Shown piece by piece: positions 35,287 to 44,832 of a stretch of DNA of 64,000 nucleotides. A program made the position numbers and the translations under genes. Under the pieces are notes generated by a model. That model searched no databases. It saw only the letters and a program-made list of their open reading frames with translations, and was not told where the DNA came from. Origin of the DNA: Proteobacteria bacterium ST_bin12 (GTDB lineage Bacteria; Pseudomonadota; Gammaproteobacteria; Burkholderiales; Methylophilaceae); the NCBI GenBank assembly GCA_002083635.1, contig MSXP01000007.1:1-64000 (forward strand), read 5' to 3'. Numbering within the stretch: position 1 is the first letter of the stretch; each line of letters begins with the position of its first letter.

Positions 35287-36162
35287 TTAGACTTTAGCTG
35301 CGGCTGCAACTTCTGCCGCGTAATCTACCACGACTTTTTCAATGCCCTCACCCACTGTAAACATAGTGAATGATGCAACTGATGCATTTTTAGATTTTAA
35401 TAATTGCTCAATAGTCATTTTGTCGTCTTTAACAAAAATTTGACTTAATAATGTCACTTCTTTTAAGAATTTTTGCACAGTACCATCTGCAATTTTTTCT
35501 AACATCGCTTCTGGCTTGCCGGCTTCTTTAGCTTTTTCAATCGCTACACGGCGTTCAGCTTCAATCAAACTCGCATCAATACCTGAAGCGTCTAATGATT
35601 TAGGTTTAGCTGCGGCAATGTGCATCGCTAAGTCTTTTGCTAACGCGTCATCACCGCCCACCAAATCGACCAACACACCAATTTTGCTGCCATGAATGTA
35701 ACTCGCTAATTTACCTTGTACAGTTGGACGCACAAAACGACGTGGCGTAATGTTTTCACCAATTTTACCAACCAATTGCGCACGCGTTTCTTCAACTGTC
35801 GCACCGCGCATTGGCAATGCAGCAACCGCTTCGATATCCGCAGCGTTGCTATTTGATACGATAGTTGCTAATTCGCTCACAAATTTCAAAAAGTCTTCAT
35901 TTTTTGCGCAGAAGTCTGTTTCAGAGTTTACTTCAATCATTGCGCCAGATTTACCATCAGCAGAAATTGCAACACCAACCGTGCCTTCAGCCGCCACACG
36001 GCCAGCAGCTTTGCTGGCTTTGTTACCAAAACGTACACGCAAGATTTCTTCTGCGCGCGTCATGTCGCCTTCAGCTTCAGTCAATGCTTTTTTGCAATCC
36101 ATCATTGGAGCATCGGTGCGCTCACGTAATTCTTTTACCATGCTTGCGGTAATTTCAGCCAT
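35287..36162 (-). CDS. tsf: Elongation factor Ts
   Basis: The guanine-nucleotide exchange factor for EF-Tu, 291 aa. The N-terminal MAEITASMVKELRERTDAPMM and DCKKALTEAEGDMTRAEE form the UBA-like domain and the TDxxMMDCKKAL signature. The following core has VNSETDFCAKNEDF. It lies downstream of rpsB, separated by a terminator that would lower tsf expression relative to S2. Confidence 0.97.
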   Translation of the reverse strand: MAEITASMVKELRERTDAPMMDCKKALTEAEGDMTRAEEILRVRFGNKASKAAGRVAAEGTVGVAISADGKSGAMIEVNSETDFCAKNEDFLKFVSELATIVSNSNAADIEAVAALPMRGATVEETRAQLVGKIGENITPRRFVRPTVQGKLASYIHGSKIGVLVDLVGGDDALAKDLAMHIAAAKPKSLDASGIDASLIEAERRVAIEKAKEAGKPEAMLEKIADGTVQKFLKEVTLLSQIFVKDDKMTIEQLLKSKNASVASFTMFTVGEGIEKVVVDYAAEVAAAAKV

Positions 36163-36201
36163 TTGTAGCTCCTAAACTAAATTAAATATTCTTTTAAATA
36201 G

Positions 36202-36226
36202 AAAAAGGGGCTATTCGCCCCTTTTT
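36202..36226 (-). terminator. Intrinsic terminator between rpsB and tsf
   Basis: AAAAAGGGGC (36202-36211) and GCCCCTTTTT (36217-36226) form a perfect 10-bp stem with a TATTC loop. The T-run lies within the stem on both strands. It probably causes partial termination between rpsB and tsf. Confidence 0.85.
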
Positions 36227-36237
36227 ACTTAAATGCA

Positions 36238-36984
36238 TTATTCTGCTGTAGCGACTTCCGCAGGTGTAGTTTCTTCTTGTGCAGATTTTACAATCTCAGC
36301 AATAGCATTTTCACGGCCTTCTAAAACCGCATCTGCCATACCGCGCGCATATAAACGAATCGCGCGTGAAGAGTCATCATTACCTGGAATCACGTAAGCA
36401 ACACCGTCTGGTGAGTTGTTGGTATCGACAACGCCAATCACTGGAATGCCTAATTTAGCCGCTTCAGTAATCGCGCCGCTTTCATGGCCAACGTCAATGA
36501 TGAAAATCGCGTCTGGCAAGCCACCCATATCTTTAATACCACCGATTGAGCGCTCTAATTTTTCAATTTCGCGCTTGTAACCTAAGGCTTCTTTTTTACC
36601 AAATTTTTCTAGGCTACCGTCTAACAACATCGCCTCAAAGTCATGCAGACGTTTTATTGATTGTTTAACCGTTTTAAAGTTAGTCAGCATACCGCCCAAC
36701 CAACGGTGATTCACATAAGCACAACCTGCACGTGCTGCTTCTTCTTTGACGATATCGCGTGCTTGGCGTTTTGTACCAACGAACAAGATGCGGCCTTTAT
36801 TAGCAGCTAAAATACGTGTGTATTTCATCGCCTCTTCAAAAAGTGGCAATGTTTTTTCAAGGTTAACAATATGAATTTTGTTGCGGTCACCAAAAATATA
36901 CTCAGCCATTTTAGGATTCCAATAACGGGTTTGGTGGCCAAAGTGAACACCGGCCTCAAGCATTTGACGCATAGTAACTGACAT
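36238..36984 (-). CDS. rpsB: Ribosomal protein uS2
   Basis: A 248-aa 30S protein. I start it at ATG 36984 (MSVTMRQMLEAGVHFGHQTR), which has GGAG 7 nt upstream; a longer frame to 37050 adds 22 residues not seen in the family. YWNPKMAEYIFGDRNKIHI and VDTNNSPDGVAYVIPGNDD are typical of S2. A strong promoter at 37118-37146 leaves a leader of about 125 nt, where S2 autoregulation is known in other bacteria. Confidence 0.96.
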   Translation of the reverse strand: MSVTMRQMLEAGVHFGHQTRYWNPKMAEYIFGDRNKIHIVNLEKTLPLFEEAMKYTRILAANKGRILFVGTKRQARDIVKEEAARAGCAYVNHRWLGGMLTNFKTVKQSIKRLHDFEAMLLDGSLEKFGKKEALGYKREIEKLERSIGGIKDMGGLPDAIFIIDVGHESGAITEAAKLGIPVIGVVDTNNSPDGVAYVIPGNDDSSRAIRLYARGMADAVLEGRENAIAEIVKSAQEETTPAEVATAE

Positions 36985-37117
36985 TGTATTGCTCCATGTA
37001 AGGGTTAACATTACATTCATCCACAACATTTGCTTTTGATTAACAAACACCCTGTACGGGATGAAGTATTGATTTAGACAAACTTAACTGGCTAGTATAG
37101 CTAATCAAGAACTGTAC

Positions 37118-37146
37118 ATTATAGCTGTAATAATACTTAAATTCAA
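37118..37146 (-). promoter_or_regulatory. Sigma-70 promoter of rpsB
   Basis: Minus strand TTGAAT (37141-37146), a 17-nt spacer and a perfect TATAAT (37118-37123). Predicted start near 37111 gives a 5' leader of about 125 nt before the rpsB ATG. Confidence 0.75.
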
Positions 37147-37187
37147 TTCTAAGCTTATGAAATTATGTCAACTATTTTGATAAAATT

Positions 37188-38240
37188 TCAAAGTGAGCTC
37201 AAGCGCTCAATCAGCAACTCTTCATAAACTTCACTTTTATGCAAGTTTTGAACAACATTATATCCAGCCTCAGCCTGTACTTTTGCTTCTTCAGGATTTG
37301 AAAGCAACTCTAAAATTGCATTACGCAGACAATCCACGTCACCAACTTTCACAACCTTTAGTGCATGTGTTTGTCTTAAATAATCTACCATACCTTGAGT
37401 ATTTGAAATAATTACAGGCCTCTTACAAGCCATTGCTTCCATCATAACTTGCACACCTGCAGCATATTTGTTATCAACCAGTGAAATCACTACAATATCT
37501 GCATCACGATACAACTGTAGCAGGTCTGGCCATTCGTAGAATCTACGAGACATATTTTCTGGCATTACATCCGGGAAAGTCTTTTTCAAAGCATTTGCAT
37601 CGTTAGAAAATCCGCTGATTTTTACATCAACATCTAAATCCGAAGTGGCTTGTGCCAACAAGCGATAATCACGTTTTTCCAAACCAACACTTACTAACGT
37701 TGGACGCTTCTTATCTGCCGATACTCTGCCAGGATTAAAAAACTGCGTATCTGTTTGATCAAGCAATAAAAATACTTTTGATTCTGGTAGATTTAAATAA
37801 CGCTTCAAGAAATCAGTTTGATAGCTTGAGCAGGCCATGAAAATATCAATTTTTTTTGCCAGACCAAATAGCATTAAAGTAAGCTTGCCTTTAATCCGGT
37901 CTATATTATGAAAATAAACCACTACTTTAGCGCGCGATGACATTCGCGCGCACATCACCGCAACTGGGACGCCTATATCCTCGCCTGTGCAGAAGATTAC
38001 ATCATTCTCCCCAACTTCTTGTGCAATTTTTCGCGCTATTGCCCAATGTTCTGGACGTGAAGAAAGTTTAGATAGTAGCTTATCCGCTAAGCTAATTTTC
38101 TGCTTAATGGGTGAATGCACCCTAGCATTTAAGCGTTTTTTGATACTAACCATAATGTGCCTAGGACACAACCCAAGGCTTGCATCATGTTCAAATTGAT
38201 CAAAATTGATATCACGACTTAGAGCTATATGAAAACTCAA
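37188..38240 (-). CDS. Glycosyltransferase, GT-B fold (family 4-like)
   Basis: A 350-aa protein from TTG 38240, with AGGAGG 5 nt upstream. The C-terminal half carries the family-4 pattern: LVSVGLEKRDYRLLAQ, LLQLYRDADIVVISL and AAGVQVMMEAMACKRPVIIS (sugar-nucleotide pocket). The N-terminal domain includes VVVYFHNIDR and ACSSYQTDFLKRYL. There is no signal peptide or membrane helix. Donor and acceptor are unknown. It splits rpsB from map, which are adjacent in most proteobacteria, and no other sugar genes are near, so it may have been acquired separately. Confidence 0.8.
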   Translation of the reverse strand: MSFHIALSRDINFDQFEHDASLGLCPRHIMVSIKKRLNARVHSPIKQKISLADKLLSKLSSRPEHWAIARKIAQEVGENDVIFCTGEDIGVPVAVMCARMSSRAKVVVYFHNIDRIKGKLTLMLFGLAKKIDIFMACSSYQTDFLKRYLNLPESKVFLLLDQTDTQFFNPGRVSADKKRPTLVSVGLEKRDYRLLAQATSDLDVDVKISGFSNDANALKKTFPDVMPENMSRRFYEWPDLLQLYRDADIVVISLVDNKYAAGVQVMMEAMACKRPVIISNTQGMVDYLRQTHALKVVKVGDVDCLRNAILELLSNPEEAKVQAEAGYNVVQNLHKSEVYEELLIERLSSL

Positions 38241-38441
38241 GGCTACCTCCTGCTATAATTTGCAATATTACAACTTTGTATACAGTATAACTTTATTTTA
38301 ATTGACTGCATGATTAGTTAAAAATGTTATTTTAGTGAATGATGCTCATGTAAGATACCTACTTTTAAAATACAGTAAATACACATTAACATCGCCACTT
38401 CTATTATTTAAATCAGTATAAGGTAGTTATTAAATACAAAG

Positions 38442-39239
38442 ATGATTATTACCATTAACAACGCTGTCGACATTGCAAAAATGCGTATAGCTGGCAAGCT
38501 TGCATCAGAAGTGCTTGATTATATTACACCTTTTGTAGTCAATGGCGTGACGACTGATAAGCTGGATCAGCTTTGTCATGATTATATTGTCAATGTACAA
38601 CAGGCGATTCCAGCGCCGTTAAATTATGCGCCAGACGGCCACACACCCTACCCCAAATCTATTTGTACATCGGTGAATCATGTTATTTGCCACGGCGTAC
38701 CATCTGGCAAAGTGCTGAAAAATGGCGACACGGTGAATATCGACATCACAGTGATTAAAGATGGTTATCACGGCGATACTTCTCGTATGTTCCATGTTGG
38801 CGATGTGTCGATTCAAGCCAAGCGCTTGTCTGAACTGACTTACCAAGCCATGTGGCTAGGTATCAATAAGGTAAAGCCAGAAGCTACTTTGGGCGATATT
38901 GGTTATGCCATTCAAAGTTTTGCAGAAAAAAATGGATTTAGCGTAGTGCGCGAGTTTTGTGGGCATGGTATCGGCAAGAAGTTTCATGAGGAGCCTCAAA
39001 TCCTGCATTACGGCAGACCAGCTACTGGGCTGAAATTACGCGCTGGTATGATTTTTACTATAGAACCTATGATTAATGCGGGTAAGCGCGAAATTAAGCA
39101 AATGCCTGATGGCTGGACCATCGTCACCAAAGACCGTAGCCTTTCTGCACAGTGGGAACATACTATTTTAGTGACTGATACCGGTTATGAAGTTTTAACA
39201 TTATCTGCAGGTTCGCCTGCTAAACCCAATTTCAATTAA
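38442..39239 (+). CDS. map: Methionine aminopeptidase type I
   Basis: Removes N-terminal Met from new proteins. The 265-aa protein has the di-metal residues in NIDITVIKDGYHGDTSRMF (two Asp), CGHGIGKKFHEEPQ (His, then Glu region), FTIEPMIN (Glu) and QWEHTILV (Glu). Full length. It is followed 5 nt later by glnD, and the rpsB/map/glnD neighbourhood is conserved in proteobacteria. Confidence 0.96.
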   Translation: MIITINNAVDIAKMRIAGKLASEVLDYITPFVVNGVTTDKLDQLCHDYIVNVQQAIPAPLNYAPDGHTPYPKSICTSVNHVICHGVPSGKVLKNGDTVNIDITVIKDGYHGDTSRMFHVGDVSIQAKRLSELTYQAMWLGINKVKPEATLGDIGYAIQSFAEKNGFSVVREFCGHGIGKKFHEEPQILHYGRPATGLKLRAGMIFTIEPMINAGKREIKQMPDGWTIVTKDRSLSAQWEHTILVTDTGYEVLTLSAGSPAKPNFN

Positions 39240-39244
39240 TTAAA

Positions 39245-41833
39245 ATGACTGAACTGCAAACTCAGTCTAAGCATGCCATGCAAGCGTGGCGACTTGATTT
39301 AAAAACGCAGCAACAAGCGCTTGAAACGGCTTTTTTTGTACACCAAAATACCGCCAAACTATTAAAACAGCAATCTTTGCTAATTGATCAACTACTCAAA
39401 AAAATATGGGTTCAGGCAGGCATTGATGCAGACATTTCATTGATTGCAGTAGGTGGCTACGGGCGCAATCAACTTTTCCCTTATTCAGATATTGATTTAC
39501 TGATTTTACTGCCAAATACTGACTTCGGCACCGAACTTAACACCTTACAGAACCAAAAAATTGAAAATTTAATTGGCTTACTTTGGGATATCGGTCTGAA
39601 TGTTGGCCATAGTGTGCGCACCTTGCAAGAATGTATTAACGAATCGGCGCAAGACGTAACAGTGCAAACTAATTTGCTAGAAGCACGCTTGCTGTGTGGC
39701 AAAAAAAGTCATTATTTTACGTTTTTAAAAGCGGTAAATCAAACAATTGATGCGGCAAATTTTTTTACAGCTAAATTTAAAGAGCAAGACAATCGTCACG
39801 CCAAATTTAATGATACTACTTACAATTTAGAGCCTAACATTAAAGAAAGCCCCGGCGGGCTTCGCGATTTGCACATGATTCTATGGCTTGCACTGAGCCA
39901 AAATTTGGGCAAAAACTGGACAGATTTAGCCAAAAATAAAATCATCACACAAGCAGAGTTGCGCCAAATCAAGCGCCATGAGCGCAACTTGCAAAATATT
40001 CGCATACGCTTACATTACTTAGCTAAGCGACGTGAAGACAGATTGTTGTTTGATTTTCAAAATGAGCTGGCAACCGATTTAGGCTGTGTAACCACACCAC
40101 GCAAGCGTGCCAGCGAACAGTTGATGCAAAGCTATTACACCAGCGCAAAATTCATTAACTTAATCAATGAAATTTTACTTAAAACGTTTGAAAAAATAGC
40201 CCACAAAATTAGGCCTAAAATCATGCCGATTAATGCACGGTTTGAAGCGCATGATGATTTATTGGAAATCAAAACAGCCAACGTATTGCAACAATATCCA
40301 AACGCAATTTTGGAAAGTTTTCTATTGTTGCAGCAATATCCTCAATTAAGAGGTATGAGCGCCAATTTAATTCGTGAACTACAACGTGTTAAGAAAATTG
40401 TAAATGTGGATTTTAGGCAAGCTCCTGATAATAAGGCGACATTTTTAGCGATACTATCGCAGCCAAACGGGGTTAATCATTCCCTGCGTCGCATGAATCG
40501 TTATGGAATTTTAGGTCTTTATATTCCCGTTTTTGGCAAAATTGTTGGCCAAATGCAGCATGATTTATTTCATGTATACACCGTAGATGAGCATATTTTA
40601 AATGTGCTGGCTAACTTACGCCGCTATGCCAAGCCAGAGCTCAAACACGAGTTTCCGTTGTGTACTCAATTGTTTAGTGATTTTGATAAGCCATACCTGC
40701 TCTACCTAGCAGCCTTATTCCATGATATTGCCAAAGGGCGTGGCGGTGACCATTCCACACTCGGCACTATTGATGCAAAGCGTTTTTGCAAATTACATGG
40801 ATTATCAAAAGACGATACCAACTTAGTTTCTTGGCTGGTAGATGCACATCTTAAAATGTCTAGTACCGCTCAAAAATCGGATTTATCTGACCCAGAAGTA
40901 ATACAGCAGTTTGCACACTTCGTTAAAACTGAAAAGCGCTTGATTGCCCTGTATTTGCTTACCGTAGCAGATATTCGGGGAACCAGTCCTGTTGTTTGGA
41001 ATGCATGGAAAGCGCGACTTTTAGAAAGCTTATTTTATGCAACGCAGCATTTGTTAAAAAATACTGGATTTACTGCACAACAAACCATTCAAACACGCCA
41101 GATTGAAGCCACAGAGAAGCTAACCAGATATGGGCTTAAACCAGAGTCATATCTTGCATTATGGGAGAACGTGGGCACAGGCTACTTTACCCGTTTTGAA
41201 TCAGATGAAATTGCTTGGCAAAGTCGTTTGCTAACACCTCATGTATTTACAGATAAGCCGATTGTGCGTGCACGCTTAAGCCCAAATGGCGACGGCATTC
41301 AAGTCATGATTTATACCAAAAATCAAGATGATTTGTTTGCGCGTATTTGTAACTTTTTTGATCGCATGGCTTACAACATTGTGCAAGCCAAGATTTACAC
41401 CACAAATCATGGTTATGCACTAAATAATTTTATTGTTTTAGATCAATCAGGTAAGTCAGTTAGTTATAGTGGTTTATTAAAATTTATTGAGTTGGAATTA
41501 ACGCAAAAAATTGCTGCGCGCCATCCATTAGAAGCGCCATTACAAGGTCGTATAAGTCGCCAAGTAAAGTATATGTCGATTAAAGCCCAAGTAAAAATCA
41601 CACCCGAATTACAAGGTAATAATCTCATATTAGAAATTGTTGCGGGCGACAGACCTGGGCTTTTAGCCTATGTTGCCAATGTGCTTTTGCAACACGATAT
41701 CGAGTTGCACAATGCCAAAATTAACACTCTAGGTAACCGTGCAGAAGACAGCTTCTTGATTTCTGCAAAACAAAACACCCCGGTAAACGTGGCAAAGATT
41801 GAGCAACTGAAAGAAACTTTAAATAATCTTTAA
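39245..41833 (+). CDS. glnD: Bifunctional PII uridylyltransferase/uridylyl-removing enzyme
   Basis: The nitrogen sensor that modifies PII, 862 aa. The nucleotidyltransferase site GGYGRNQLFPYSDIDLLILL (about 65-84) has the GG...DxD motif, the HD domain has LAALFHDIAKGRGGDHS (about 498-514), and two ACT domains follow (about 683-760 and 790-862), which bind glutamine. All domains appear intact. It is the last gene before a bidirectional terminator. Confidence 0.96.
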   Translation: MTELQTQSKHAMQAWRLDLKTQQQALETAFFVHQNTAKLLKQQSLLIDQLLKKIWVQAGIDADISLIAVGGYGRNQLFPYSDIDLLILLPNTDFGTELNTLQNQKIENLIGLLWDIGLNVGHSVRTLQECINESAQDVTVQTNLLEARLLCGKKSHYFTFLKAVNQTIDAANFFTAKFKEQDNRHAKFNDTTYNLEPNIKESPGGLRDLHMILWLALSQNLGKNWTDLAKNKIITQAELRQIKRHERNLQNIRIRLHYLAKRREDRLLFDFQNELATDLGCVTTPRKRASEQLMQSYYTSAKFINLINEILLKTFEKIAHKIRPKIMPINARFEAHDDLLEIKTANVLQQYPNAILESFLLLQQYPQLRGMSANLIRELQRVKKIVNVDFRQAPDNKATFLAILSQPNGVNHSLRRMNRYGILGLYIPVFGKIVGQMQHDLFHVYTVDEHILNVLANLRRYAKPELKHEFPLCTQLFSDFDKPYLLYLAALFHDIAKGRGGDHSTLGTIDAKRFCKLHGLSKDDTNLVSWLVDAHLKMSSTAQKSDLSDPEVIQQFAHFVKTEKRLIALYLLTVADIRGTSPVVWNAWKARLLESLFYATQHLLKNTGFTAQQTIQTRQIEATEKLTRYGLKPESYLALWENVGTGYFTRFESDEIAWQSRLLTPHVFTDKPIVRARLSPNGDGIQVMIYTKNQDDLFARICNFFDRMAYNIVQAKIYTTNHGYALNNFIVLDQSGKSVSYSGLLKFIELELTQKIAARHPLEAPLQGRISRQVKYMSIKAQVKITPELQGNNLILEIVAGDRPGLLAYVANVLLQHDIELHNAKINTLGNRAEDSFLISAKQNTPVNVAKIEQLKETLNNL

Positions 41834-41934
41834 CGCGCTTTTATTCAAGCCGATAAGTTTGTAAAACAGTTTTTTGAAATGCTACACACAAGATAGCACT
41901 GATTAAGCGCATGTTACATGCCGCTTCCCCACAA

Positions 41935-41968
41935 AAAAGCCTAGCTCTCAAGTAGAAGCTAGGCTTTT
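41935..41968. terminator. Bidirectional terminator between glnD and the cupin gene
   Basis: AAAAGCCTAGCT (41935-41946) pairs perfectly with AGCTAGGCTTTT (41957-41968) over a 10-nt loop. It lies between convergent genes and has T-runs on both strands. Confidence 0.88.
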
Positions 41969-42019
41969 AATTGTAGGCTTAAATTAAATAATTAAATCAA
42001 GCCCTTACAAGCTTTAAAA

Positions 42020-42295
42020 TTAAGAATGTTTGTAATGTTTTTTCAATTGTTTAACAACTTCCCATTGTGATTTCATGCCTTTTGGGAACACAACGAAATC
42101 GCCTGCTTTAATCACTACTTTTTCGCCACCTTGTGGTGTTACATGGATTTCGCCTTCTAACAAGTAAGCACTTTCTGTCATACCGAAATCTAGTGGGAAT
42201 TTAGAAACTTCTTTCTCCCAGATAGACCAGCTAGCAACGCCTAGCTCTTTAAGTTTTTCTTCTGACGGGTTATGGTCAATAATAATTTGGCTCAT
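42020..42295 (-). CDS. Small cupin-domain protein
   Basis: A 91-aa single-domain cupin. SAYLLEGEIHVTPQGGEKVVI and KAGDFVVFPKGMKSQWEV match the cupin_3/DUF861 pattern, with Glu but without the usual metal-binding His in the first motif, so metal-dependent catalysis is doubtful. It may bind a small ligand. It has its own short gene unit between a terminator and tRNA-Ser. A good ribosome binding site (AAAGGAT) precedes the ATG. Substrate unknown. Confidence 0.8.
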   Translation of the reverse strand: MSQIIIDHNPSEEKLKELGVASWSIWEKEVSKFPLDFGMTESAYLLEGEIHVTPQGGEKVVIKAGDFVVFPKGMKSQWEVVKQLKKHYKHS

Positions 42296-42329
42296 TTTAG
42301 ATCCTTTAAAATAAATAATATGTATTTAA

Positions 42330-42362
42330 AAACAAATGCCGCTTAAAAATAGAAAGCGGCAT
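42330..42362 (-). terminator. Intrinsic terminator after tRNA-Ser
   Basis: ATGCCGCTT (42336-42344) pairs with AAGCGGCAT (42354-42362) and is followed on the minus strand by TTGTTTTT. It ends the tRNA transcript. Confidence 0.82.
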
Positions 42363-42370
42363 TGAGAAAT

Positions 42371-42460
42371 TGGCGGAAGAGGTGAGATTCGAACTCACGG
42401 TGGGCTCGCACCCACGACAGTTTTCAAGACTGTAGCATTAAACCGCTCTGCCACTCTTCC
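42371..42460 (-). tRNA. tRNA-Ser (anticodon UGA)
   Basis: A 90-nt class II tRNA. The acceptor strands GGAAGAG and CTCTTCC pair, CCA is encoded (42371-42373 on the plus strand as TGG), the anticodon loop reads CTTGAAA with TGA, and a long variable arm (CGTGGGTGCGAGCCCACC region) is present. The T-arm has GTTCGAATC. Reads UCA codons. Confidence 0.97.
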
Positions 42461-42518
42461 AATCTTAGATACAAATAAACTTAGTGTTATTCGCGAAAGT
42501 CCGCATTATAGCAAACAA

Positions 42519-43052
42519 TTAATCGTCTTGAATATCCTGATTTGGAAAAAGTACGTCAGTAAAGCCAAAATCTTTTAAATTTTTAATGCGCATGGGGTAC
42601 AAAATACCATTTAAGTGGTCGCATTCGTGTTGCACTACTCTGGCATGAAAGCCGCCGACTAACCTGTCAATTGGATTTCCAAACGGATCAAAGCCCGCAT
42701 AGTGCAAGCGCGTATGCCTTGGTACGATACCGCGCATGTCGGGAACAGACAAACAACCTTCCCAACCGTCTTCCATTTCATCTTGTATGGGGGTTAAGAC
42801 TGGATTAATCAGAACGGTATATGGCACTTGCTCTGCATCTGGATAACGCGGGTTAAAACCGACACCAAAAATAACCACCTGCAAGCTCACACCGATTTGT
42901 GGCGCGGCAATACCTGCCCCGATCATATGCGTCATTGTGTCTTGCATATCTTGTATTAATGCATGTAACTCGGGTGTATTAAATTGCACAACAGGCAACG
43001 CTTGTTGCAGCAAAATAGGGTCGCCCATGCGTAAAACTGTTTTAATGGCCAT
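42519..43052 (-). CDS. def: Peptide deformylase
   Basis: Removes the formyl group from nascent proteins. The 177-aa protein has all three motifs: GIAAPQIGV (about 44-52), GWEGCLSVP (about 96-104, Cys metal ligand) and VVQHECDHLNG (about 137-147, HExxH). Length and motifs are those of active type I enzymes. It lies 19 nt downstream of mtiP on the same strand. Confidence 0.95.
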   Translation of the reverse strand: MAIKTVLRMGDPILLQQALPVVQFNTPELHALIQDMQDTMTHMIGAGIAAPQIGVSLQVVIFGVGFNPRYPDAEQVPYTVLINPVLTPIQDEMEDGWEGCLSVPDMRGIVPRHTRLHYAGFDPFGNPIDRLVGGFHARVVQHECDHLNGILYPMRIKNLKDFGFTDVLFPNQDIQDD

Positions 43053-43071
43053 TTGTTATGGGTTTACCTTG

Positions 43072-43821
43072 TTAACTGGCATGATACACACGCACTGTTT
43101 CTTCAATTAATGCACGCACTTTTACCATTGTTTGCTCTAACGTTGCCATCACGTCCTCATATTGAATGCCATTTGCACTATCGCCGCGTCCTGCTGCCTG
43201 ATTAGCAATTGGGCATATGGCCGCATATTGCAAACCAAGCTCACGCGCTAACGCGGCTTCTGGCATGCCCGTCATGCCGACTAATGTAGCGCCATCACGC
43301 TCTAAACGATTAATCTCTGCTGCAGTTTCTAATCTAGGGCCCTGCACACAAGCATACACACCACCGTCATGCAAATTTTGATGGCTATTCTTTGCAGCTT
43401 GCTTGCATAACTGACGCAACGATTCAGAATAAGGCTCAGTGAAATCAATATGCTTAACAGGTAGCTCAATCCCATCGTGATACGTATTTTTGCGGCCGTG
43501 GGTGTAATCTAAAATTTGATTGGGCAATACAATATCGCCCGCTCGCAAATCCTTGCTGATACCGCCAACGGTTGCAATCGCCAGCAAATGTGTGACTCCC
43601 ACAGAATGTAGCGCCCAAATATTCGCGCGATAATTCACTGCATGCGGCGGAATGGTGTGGCCACCGCCATGCCGTGCCAAAAACACAACGTGTACGCCTG
43701 CAATCTCGCCAAAAATAAGCGGTTGCGATGCTTCGCCGTATGGCGTACGCGCAATTTGGCGCCTTGTGATGCTTAAATTATCCAGTTGCGTTAATCCAGT
43801 ACCGCCAATAATTCCTAACAT
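43072..43821 (-). CDS. mtiP: S-methyl-5'-thioinosine phosphorylase
   Basis: A 249-aa purine nucleoside phosphorylase of the MTAP branch. LGIIGGTGLTQLDN at the N-terminus, FLARHGGGHTIPPHAVNYRAN with phosphate-binding residues and LVGMTGMPEAALARELG are diagnostic of the family. The MTIP branch processes methylthioinosine formed by deamination of methylthioadenosine. MTIP versus MTAP is decided by a few active-site residues, and I favour MTIP from the NYRAN and MTGMPEA context. It recycles a by-product of polyamine synthesis. Confidence 0.82.
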   Translation of the reverse strand: MLGIIGGTGLTQLDNLSITRRQIARTPYGEASQPLIFGEIAGVHVVFLARHGGGHTIPPHAVNYRANIWALHSVGVTHLLAIATVGGISKDLRAGDIVLPNQILDYTHGRKNTYHDGIELPVKHIDFTEPYSESLRQLCKQAAKNSHQNLHDGGVYACVQGPRLETAAEINRLERDGATLVGMTGMPEAALARELGLQYAAICPIANQAAGRGDSANGIQYEDVMATLEQTMVKVRALIEETVRVYHAS

Positions 43822-43921
43822 AGTGACCTAACCTGTAAAAGCTCTATTATTTGTGATTATTGTAGCGCATGATAGCGGCTTGCGCTGTAGGATTAAGCGG
43901 TTTTATGGCATACTTAAACGT

Positions 43922-44803
43922 ATGAATGCAAATGACAAGACCATAGACCTAATGAAAGATAGCCTTACGGACAGCCTGGAAATTTCTCAAACGCATTACG
44001 AAAACTTTCCTGTTGCATCGCATTTTTTACCTAAGCATTTACGTCACCCTATTTCACTTATTTATACTTTTGCGCGCCAAGCAGACGACTTTGCCGATGA
44101 AGGCCATCATCGTCCTGTAACAAGGCTGGCCAACCTGCAAGGATTTAAAGACCAGCTCGATTTAATTAAAAGTAATAGTAGAACAAAGTCACCTTTTTTT
44201 ACCGAATTTGGCGATATGGTGCGTGAATACAATCTGCCGCTCACGCCATTTTATGATTTGCTAGATGCATTTAGCCAAGATGTAACTAAGACACGTTATG
44301 CCAATTTTTTTGAGCTTTTAGATTACTGTCGCCGTTCTGCCAACCCAATAGGCGCTTTGTTACTGCATCTTTTTGGAAAAGCCACGTCAGAAAATTTAAT
44401 CTATTCAAACCAAGTATGCACCGCTTTGCAGCTAATCAACTTTTATCAAGATATTGCCATAGATTTTGAAAACGACTTTCACCGTAGCCGTATCTATCTT
44501 TGCCAAGATGAAATGCGTGAATATGGCGTAACCGAAGCACAAATTGCCAGCCAGCATGTCAATAAAAATTGGGAAAGGTTTATGCTATTTAACATTGAGC
44601 GTGCGCAAACAATGTTAAACGAAGGCAAGCCGCTAGAGCATATCTTACCTGGTCGCATTGGTTTAGAAATGCGCATGATTATTGGCGGTGGTGACCGTAT
44701 TTTATATAAACTCAAAAATGTGCAAGGCGATATTTTTAAACATCGCCCACATTTAAAAGCCTGGGATTGGCCGCTGATTCTGCTCAAAGCTTTACTGACT
44801 TAA
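43922..44803 (+). CDS. hpnC: Hydroxysqualene synthase HpnC
   Basis: A squalene/phytoene-synthase-fold enzyme (293 aa from ATG 43922; an upstream ATG at 43853 lacks support). It converts presqualene diphosphate to hydroxysqualene. HFLPKHLRHPISLIYTFARQADDFADEG (in two parts) carries the first Asp-rich motif, and NFYQDIAIDFENDFHRSRIYLCQD carries the second. It is followed by hpnD and hpnE in the classic three-gene squalene route. Related phytoene synthases share the fold, but neighbours fix the assignment. Confidence 0.88.
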   Translation: MNANDKTIDLMKDSLTDSLEISQTHYENFPVASHFLPKHLRHPISLIYTFARQADDFADEGHHRPVTRLANLQGFKDQLDLIKSNSRTKSPFFTEFGDMVREYNLPLTPFYDLLDAFSQDVTKTRYANFFELLDYCRRSANPIGALLLHLFGKATSENLIYSNQVCTALQLINFYQDIAIDFENDFHRSRIYLCQDEMREYGVTEAQIASQHVNKNWERFMLFNIERAQTMLNEGKPLEHILPGRIGLEMRMIIGGGDRILYKLKNVQGDIFKHRPHLKAWDWPLILLKALLT

Positions 44804-44832
44804 CACTATTTTTTGCTCAAATATTTAAACAC

